From positions 1-64,000 of the forward strand of contig JBBTSG010000014.1 of NCBI GenBank assembly GCA_038064775.1: 64,000 nucleotides of DNA. The letters run 5' to 3'. The stretch is from JBBTSG01 sp038064775. GTDB taxonomy: Bacteria > Patescibacteriota > Minisyncoccia > UBA6257 > GWB1-50-10. The notes beneath the pieces are model-generated. The model searched no databases and was not told where the DNA came from. It was given only the letters and a program-made list of their open reading frames with translations. Made by a program: the position numbers and the translations under genes. Numbering within the stretch: the stretch's first letter is position 1; each line of letters opens with the position of its first letter. Below are positions 59,940 to 64,000 of the stretch, piece after piece.

Positions 59940-60623
59940 TTAACCGATAATAAACCGGCCGTTTTGTTCGTCTTTAACGACTTTTCCGTCTTCTAAGGTG
60001 ATTACCCGCTCGCCGAGAGTATTTACAATTTCCTTGTCGTGAGTGGCAAGAATAACCGTGCTGCCAAGCTCGTTAATTTTATTTAAAAGTTTTATTACTT
60101 CCCAAGTGTTAAAAGGGTCAAGATTGCCAGTTGGTTCGTCCGCGATTAAAACTTCCGGCCGATTGACCATTGCCCGCGCGATCGCCACCCGCTGTTTTTC
60201 GCCGCCAGATAGTTCGGCTGGAAAATTTAAAATTTTATCTTTAAGGCCAACCATGTCTAACACTTGCGGCACGAATTCATTGATTTCGTTTTGCGGCCGA
60301 CCGGCCACTTCAAGCGCGAAGGCGATATTTTCAAAAACCGTTTTTCGTGAAAGTAAACGAAAATCCTGAAAAATCACGCCAATGTGGCGGCGAAATTCCG
60401 GCATTTCCCGGTGTTTTAATTTATTGATTTCGTAAGTGTTGAAAAAAATTTGGCCTTTAGTGGGCTGTTCTTCGCCAATTAAAAGCTTTACCACGGTTGA
60501 CTTGCCCGCTCCTGATCGGCCGACAATCGAGACAAACTCGCCTGGCTGGACCTTAAAACTTACTTTGTCGAGCGCAACGGCGTTATGACTGTACGTTTTG
60601 GTAACGTTTTGAAAAATTATCAT
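59940..60623 (-). CDS. ftsE: Cell division ATP-binding protein FtsE
   Basis: ABC ATPase: Walker A GRSGAGKSTVVKLL, signature LSGGEKQRVAIARAM, Walker B VLIADEPTGNLDP, H-loop ATHD. 227 residues. With FtsX it transmits an ATP-driven signal to cell-wall hydrolases at the septum; the M23 protein at 21.3 kb is a candidate target by analogy with EnvC or PcsB. Confidence 0.95.
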   Translation of the reverse strand: MIIFQNVTKTYSHNAVALDKVSFKVQPGEFVSIVGRSGAGKSTVVKLLIGEEQPTKGQIFFNTYEINKLKHREMPEFRRHIGVIFQDFRLLSRKTVFENIAFALEVAGRPQNEINEFVPQVLDMVGLKDKILNFPAELSGGEKQRVAIARAMVNRPEVLIADEPTGNLDPFNTWEVIKLLNKINELGSTVILATHDKEIVNTLGERVITLEDGKVVKDEQNGRFIIG

Positions 60624-60697
60624 GTTCTACTAATATAGATTATATCCGAATCTACGAATGCCTACGAATAAAATTCGTAGTAATTTGTAGGTTTATT

Positions 60698-61396
60698 TTA
60701 CCTTTTTTTGATCAATAAATCCAGATTCCCCTCTAAAACCTCTTCTACTTTCGATATTTTTTCACCAGTAAGGTGATTTTTCACTTGTTTATAAGGATGT
60801 AAAACGTAAGAACGGATTTCATGACCCCATTCAGGCGCCACTCGCGTTCGCATATTAGAAATTTCTTTTTCGTGCTTTTCTTCCATCAATTTTATAAGCT
60901 TTGCTTTCAAAAGGTTTAATGCGCGTTCGCGGTTAAGCGCTTGTGACCGCTCAACTTGGGAAGCAGAAACAATGCCGGTCGGTAAATGAATTGCTCTTAC
61001 TGCCGTTTCCACTTTGTTTACGTTTTGACCGCCCGGGCCGCCAGAACGATAAAATTCAACCTTCAAATCCTTTTCTGGAATATTAATATGCGCCGCTTCC
61101 ACTGCCGGTAATTCCGGTAAAACATCAACGAGCGCGAAAGAAGTGTGCCTTAACTTTTTAGCGTCAAATGGCGAAATACGCACCAAGCGATGCACGCCAG
61201 ATTCTTCTTTGAGCCGATTATAAACACCTTCTCCGCGAATTTCTATCGTGGAATCGTTAATAGTTATTAGTTTCCAGTTCTTTGTTGCCGCGTAGCGGCT
61301 GTACATCCGCAAAAGCATTTTTGCCCAATCTTTAGCGTCATCGCCTCCCGCACCCGCGAGAACAGAGATTGTTACGATATTAGGATTAAAATTCAT
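60698..61396 (-). CDS. prfB: Peptide chain release factor 2, lacking domain 1
   Basis: Recognises UGA and UAA stops. It has the SPF tripeptide (residues 75-77) for stop reading and RSGGPGGQNVNKVETAVR with the GGQ at 122-124. At 232 residues it misses the N-terminal helical domain of normal RF2 (about 365). The normal RF2 programmed frameshift is absent. It overlaps the upstream MBL gene by 11 nt. TGA serves as a stop for several neighbours, so RF2 activity is needed. Confidence 0.9.
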   Translation of the reverse strand: MNFNPNIVTISVLAGAGGDDAKDWAKMLLRMYSRYAATKNWKLITINDSTIEIRGEGVYNRLKEESGVHRLVRISPFDAKKLRHTSFALVDVLPELPAVEAAHINIPEKDLKVEFYRSGGPGGQNVNKVETAVRAIHLPTGIVSASQVERSQALNRERALNLLKAKLIKLMEEKHEKEISNMRTRVAPEWGHEIRSYVLHPYKQVKNHLTGEKISKVEEVLEGNLDLLIKKR

Positions 61397-62024
61397 ATTC
61401 TTTCCCGATTTCGAGTGATATGAATTGAATACCTAAAGGTGGCAATACTTGAGCAGGAATCCTATCCGTTGAACCGATGTTTTTCAAAATTCCATCGTGG
61501 ACAGGAAAACATGATTTTGGTTTCAACTGTTTCGCATAATTTACGGCCTCTGATAATTTCATCCATGGACCAGCAACCGGCAAAGCAAGTACTTCAATCT
61601 CTTTACCAGGATTTATAAAAGCATCTCCTGGATAGAAAAGTTTTCTTGAAATGAAATATCCGGTATTATCTACACGCATAAGATTTTCATACATCTCGGC
61701 GTGTTTCTCACCAAAACCCTCAAAAAGAATTTCTCTTACGTTTTTGTTTTGATTGTGTAAAAGTAATTCGTATTGAATCTGTGCTTTTTCTAAAAGCACG
61801 CCTACTCCTTTATTGGTAAATATTTTTGCGTTCGGGTTATTCTGCAAAACAACCTTGAGCGATTCTACATGAAGATGGTCTGTGTGTTCATGAGTAATTA
61901 AAATCACATCAATATTTTTGATGCTTTTTTGTTCTTCGACCGTGTATGAACCGGGATCGGTCAAGATCCGCAATCGTTTTTCTTCAATTAACAGGCAACA
62001 ATGCCCTAATTTTATTATTTTCAT
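61386..62024 (-). CDS. MBL-fold metal-dependent hydrolase (UlaG-like)
   Basis: The start LGHCCLLIEEKRLRILTDPG is followed by ILITHEHTDHLH, the HxHxDH metal motif, FYPGDAF and FPVHDG as further ligands. 212 residues. UlaG/YtkL-type members include RNA- and sugar-phosphate-related hydrolases; the substrate is not readable. Its end overlaps prfB, and it begins 3 nt from the tRNA-Thr end. Confidence 0.88.
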   Translation of the reverse strand: MKIIKLGHCCLLIEEKRLRILTDPGSYTVEEQKSIKNIDVILITHEHTDHLHVESLKVVLQNNPNAKIFTNKGVGVLLEKAQIQYELLLHNQNKNVREILFEGFGEKHAEMYENLMRVDNTGYFISRKLFYPGDAFINPGKEIEVLALPVAGPWMKLSEAVNYAKQLKPKSCFPVHDGILKNIGSTDRIPAQVLPPLGIQFISLEIGKEYEF

Positions 62025-62026
62025 GA

Positions 62027-62097
62027 GCCGGAGGCGAGAATTGAACTCGCGGCCTGCTGTTTACGAAACAGCTGCTCTACCACTGAGCTACTCCGGC
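62027..62097 (-). tRNA. tRNA-Thr (anticodon CGT)
   Basis: Acceptor GCCGGAG/CTCCGGC, D-arm TAGCTCAGTGGTAGAGCA, anticodon arm GCTGT-TTCGTAA-ACAGC, T-loop TTCAATT. Discriminator T; CCA not encoded. Its 5' end overlaps the 3' end of the HNH gene by 10 nt. Confidence 0.95.
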
Positions 62098-62543
62098 GTA
62101 TTTCTAATTAACTGACGACCTTCTCTTGCTCTTTTACTTAAAACCCGATTTTTTCTACCATTACCCCTATTTAAACCGGCATATGTTGGACTTAACGAAT
62201 CGCAATTGGGACACAAAAGACGAAGGTTGCTTTCTATATTATTGCGCCAGTTTCCATCAATATGATCAGCAACTAACGGAACTTGCCCAGTCTTAATATT
62301 AATCTTTGCCCATCCACATAAGCAACACTTATTTCCAAACTTTCTTCGTAGGTATCGTTTAATATATCCCGAAACTATACCCAAACCCTGTAAACCCTTA
62401 ATTTTTCCCGCCTTCCATTCTTTGATATATAACTGGAATTGGTATTCGATTTGGCATGCATTACTACAATATTTGTATATCGCACGAGCTGTTTCTTGAC
62501 TACAATTCGCGCATTTTTCTCTAAGTTTTTTAGGCATTGACAT
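62088..62543 (-). CDS. HNH endonuclease ending inside tRNA-Thr
   Basis: 151 residues. N-terminal zinc-like CANCSQE...YCSNAC, a helical middle, then the HNH core: CCLCGW, VADHIDGNWRNNIESNLRLLC and CPNCD. The last codons and the TAG stop (62088-62090) are the 5' bases of tRNA-Thr. The layout resembles small phage or homing-type HNH nucleases. Confidence 0.85.
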   Translation of the reverse strand: MSMPKKLREKCANCSQETARAIYKYCSNACQIEYQFQLYIKEWKAGKIKGLQGLGIVSGYIKRYLRRKFGNKCCLCGWAKINIKTGQVPLVADHIDGNWRNNIESNLRLLCPNCDSLSPTYAGLNRGNGRKNRVLSKRAREGRQLIRNTPE

Positions 62544-62600
62544 AGACCAACTATAACATAATTTACGACCTTAATAAAAAAAATAAGTGGTTGCGATTTC

Positions 62601-62634
62601 AAAAAGAATCTCCGCCCTTGCAGGCGGAGATTCT
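62601..62634 (-). terminator. Terminator of rnpB
   Basis: AGAATCTCCGCC/GGCGGAGATTCT stem with T5 on the minus strand, directly after the RNase P RNA 3' strand. Confidence 0.88.
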
Positions 62635-62658
62635 AGTAAGTCGTAAGCGGGATTCTGT

Positions 62659-62674
62659 TCCGGCGGTTGCCGGA
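62659..62674. repeat. TCCGGC palindrome inside rnpB
   Basis: TCCGGCGGTTGCCGGA; adds a hairpin where other RNase P RNAs have a short linker. Confidence 0.8.
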
Positions 62675-62971
62675 TGTGATAATTCATCTGGGCCCTCGAT
62701 TGCTCTCGGGCTCTGGCGGCACTCTCCATTTCTGGAGTACGGCCTTGCACTCGGGTAAGGATTTAGCCGTTTCATTTTCGCTTTTTTATCTCTATAGCGA
62801 AATTAGACCAAACTAGCTTGAGATTGGGTCTTCCCTCGGCTTTCGCCTCGGGACGTTTCTGTTCGCACCTCTAAGCTTTCACTCGACGGGCGTTACCCGC
62901 TACCTGCCGAATTTGTCCGAGCGTTGCGAGGTTACAAATTCGAGCATCCCGAGCCACGTCGAGGGATTTTT

Positions 62972-62992
62972 GTCCTTCGACAAACTCAGGAC
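62972..62992. repeat. CTTCGA...CTCAGG palindromic element inside rnpB
   Basis: GTCCTTCGACAAACTCAGGA plus C, in the variable 5' region of the RNA. Confidence 0.8.
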
Positions 62993-63098
62993 ACTGAATT
63001 TTGTAATTACTCGTTATAACTCGCAAACAAAATTCGTGAGTGTCCCGACTTTCCTCTATTATTTTTAAATAATAGCTATCACTTGACTTACTTTTAAA

Positions 63099-63127
63099 AG
63101 TATAACACATCTAAATAAAACTTGCAA
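63099..63127 (-). promoter_or_regulatory. rnpB promoter TTGCAA-N17-TATACT
   Basis: -35 63122-63127, -10 63099-63104; the start is expected at about 63091, exactly where P1 begins. Confidence 0.7.
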
Positions 63128-63155
63128 ATCATTAATAAAAAGGTAATATAAAATT

Positions 63156-63422
63156 ATGGAAAAAATATCTGAATTTTCTAAAAGAGAAAACGAGCCTTAT
63201 CCAAAATTGTATTTAAGGGTGATGTCTGGAAAGGAAGATTTTATTGTCGGTCCGTTTAGTGATCACGTTGAATTTGAAACTATTCGCTCTGAATTAGAAG
63301 AAGCGGAAAAAATCGCAAGAAAAAACAAACGCTGGAAATTTGAGGGTTTCGCGACAAATGCTGAAAAAGTAAACACCACTTCGTTGGGCAAAATGCTGGA
63401 AATTATTGGCGGTTCCAAATAA
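63156..63422 (+). CDS. Small protein of unknown function
   Basis: 88 residues, mixed beta/helix (YPKLYLRVMSGKEDFIVGPF, then ETIRSELEEAEKIARKNKRW). No family recognised. TAATAT and TAAAAT boxes lie just upstream; no ribosome site. Diverges from rnpB. Confidence 0.6.
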   Translation: MEKISEFSKRENEPYPKLYLRVMSGKEDFIVGPFSDHVEFETIRSELEEAEKIARKNKRWKFEGFATNAEKVNTTSLGKMLEIIGGSK

Positions 63423-63555
63423 ATATAAAAAATCTTGTTTTGTTAAGCGAGGTGGAATTTTAGATTCTTTTCAAATCACTTTATATCAAAGTGTCCAGCG
63501 CGCGGTTTACGAGCGCGTCTGCTTCGCCGTTATTTTTGCGCAATAACAAAAGAAC

Positions 63556-64000
63556 TTACTCAATAATATTTATCAAATCAGGAAATTTTTCTCGGTAGTA
63601 GTTAAGACCTCTGGTTCGCAGTTCTTTATCGTCAATTCCTGTTTTAGAAATAAAATTTTTCTCGGTAATGTTAATAGATTCTATATCTTTAACCGTTAAG
63701 CCGCCCAACACCTGCGCTTCAATATATTGCATCTTACTTGGCTCATAATATTTTATTTCTCTTCCGTTAACTGTGGCTTCGGTTTCACTAAGTAATTGAT
63801 GATGTAATGTGTACATCGATTTTGCGATGAGAGCGTGTTCAAAAGACAATTGCTGTTTTTTAGCGCTGCCGTCTTTACGCAAATCGCTAAATGGCTCAAT
63901 AAGGCCATTTATATTCATAGAATCGCCGGCCGTAAAAACGACCTTGTTCTTAACTCGCTCTGGATCGACAACAAACACAAAACTCCCGTATTGCGCCGCC
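63556..64000 (-). CDS. Protein of unknown function, 5' end beyond the window
   Basis: The frame stays open to the window edge (residues AAQYGSF precede the GTG at 63978), so the gene probably starts outside. The visible part has VFVVDPERVKNKVVFTAGDS, SFEHALIAKSMYTLHHQLL and EAQVLGGLTVKDIESINI. The pattern is vaguely like toxin or phage head-associated ADP-ribosyltransferase proteins, but I cannot support a family. Confidence 0.6.
   Translation of the reverse strand, partial: AAQYGSFVFVVDPERVKNKVVFTAGDSMNINGLIEPFSDLRKDGSAKKQQLSFEHALIAKSMYTLHHQLLSETEATVNGREIKYYEPSKMQYIEAQVLGGLTVKDIESINITEKNFISKTGIDDKELRTRGLNYYREKFPDLINIIE

Larger units (their letters stand above)
62636..63091 (-). ncRNA. rnpB: RNase P RNA with palindromic insertions
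   Basis: Catalytic RNA that matures tRNA 5' ends. Ends pair as P1 (GTAAGTC with GACTTAC). Conserved blocks on the minus strand are AGAGGAAAGTC near the 5' end, GGTAACGCC, ATGAAACGGCT and ACAGAATCCCGCTTACGAC at the 3' end. About 456 nt. Two repeats lie inside: GTCCTGAGTTTGTCGAAGGA (62972-62992) and TCCGGCAACCGCCGGA (62659-62674), the latter just before the 3' conserved block. Confidence 0.93.

Noticed and set aside
60698..61396. prfB as a frameshifted full-length RF2
   Set aside because: No upstream sequence encodes domain 1 in any frame; that space belongs to the MBL-fold gene.
62871..63110. Open frame in the RNase P RNA region
   Set aside because: It lies within rnpB; the conserved RNA blocks explain the sequence.

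Overview
The window reads as one scaffold piece from a Candidate Phyla Radiation bacterium (Patescibacteria, most like Parcubacteria/Paceibacteria). The signs are compact, AT-leaning, mostly housekeeping genes of reduced size; a type IV pilus cluster; CPR-type small membrane proteins (DUF5652-like, DUF378-like); minimal versions of normal proteins (a release factor 2 without its N-terminal domain, a 408-residue PilB); tRNA genes that mostly lack an encoded CCA; and TGA used as a normal stop, which argues against Gracilibacteria and SR1. The assignment is inference: no 16S rRNA gene is present.

Layout. 1-260: tRNA-Gln and a tRNA-like relic. 0.26-7.0 kb: pilus cluster (pilB, pilC, three prepilin-like genes, major pilin). 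7.0-11 kb: dnaX, a PEBP protein, a 3-methyladenine glycosylase, an ECF-type sigma factor. 11-19.3 kb: ychF, scpA, scpB, then cell wall genes (D,D-carboxypeptidase, mraY, an amidohydrolase with an altered active site, ftsW, murG). 19.9-23 kb: gltX and a LytM/M23 murein hydrolase. 23-30 kb: mostly small orphan genes, a PD-(D/E)XK nuclease, a Nudix protein, a DEAD-box helicase, and a 100-N gap that looks false. 30-39 kb: lower carbon metabolism (DoxX, enolase, D-2-hydroxyacid dehydrogenase, a PEP synthase-like enzyme, glycerate 2-kinase) around a membrane Schlafen-like fusion. 40-50 kb: secA, a large signal-peptide metallopeptidase/beta-barrel-like protein, rmuC, tRNA-Leu, rpmA, rplI, ctpA. 50-54 kb: def, fmt, sodB, a DsbB-like protein and a membrane thioredoxin. 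54-57 kb: tRNA-Gln, GIY-YIG, a broken HEPN-like gene, small proteins and a second S41 protease. 57.4-64 kb: a candidate structured RNA, nadK, ftsX, ftsE, prfB, an MBL-fold protein, tRNA-Thr, an HNH nuclease, RNase P RNA and an open-ended gene.

Two kinds of transcription unit are interleaved. Many housekeeping genes have a TATAAT- or TAAAAT-like box only 6-12 nt before the start codon and no Shine-Dalgarno sequence, which suggests leaderless mRNAs. A second set, mostly one- or two-gene orphan units, has TTGACA-type promoters with 16-19 nt spacers, a longer leader, a clear AAGGAG-type ribosome site and its own terminator.

The strongest unexplained signal is repetitive. Short palindromic elements (core CCTTCGA...CTCAGG, and TCCGGCRRYYGCCGGA) act as terminators between genes and also sit inside ychF, scpA, secA, fmt, sodB, the glycosylase gene and even the RNase P RNA. 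A separate repeat of about 170 nt occurs in two inverted copies. Other items worth attention are three unassigned structured RNA candidates, a secA leader with interlocking helices, a probable G-tract frameshift, and a D-aminoacylase homologue that has lost key active-site residues.
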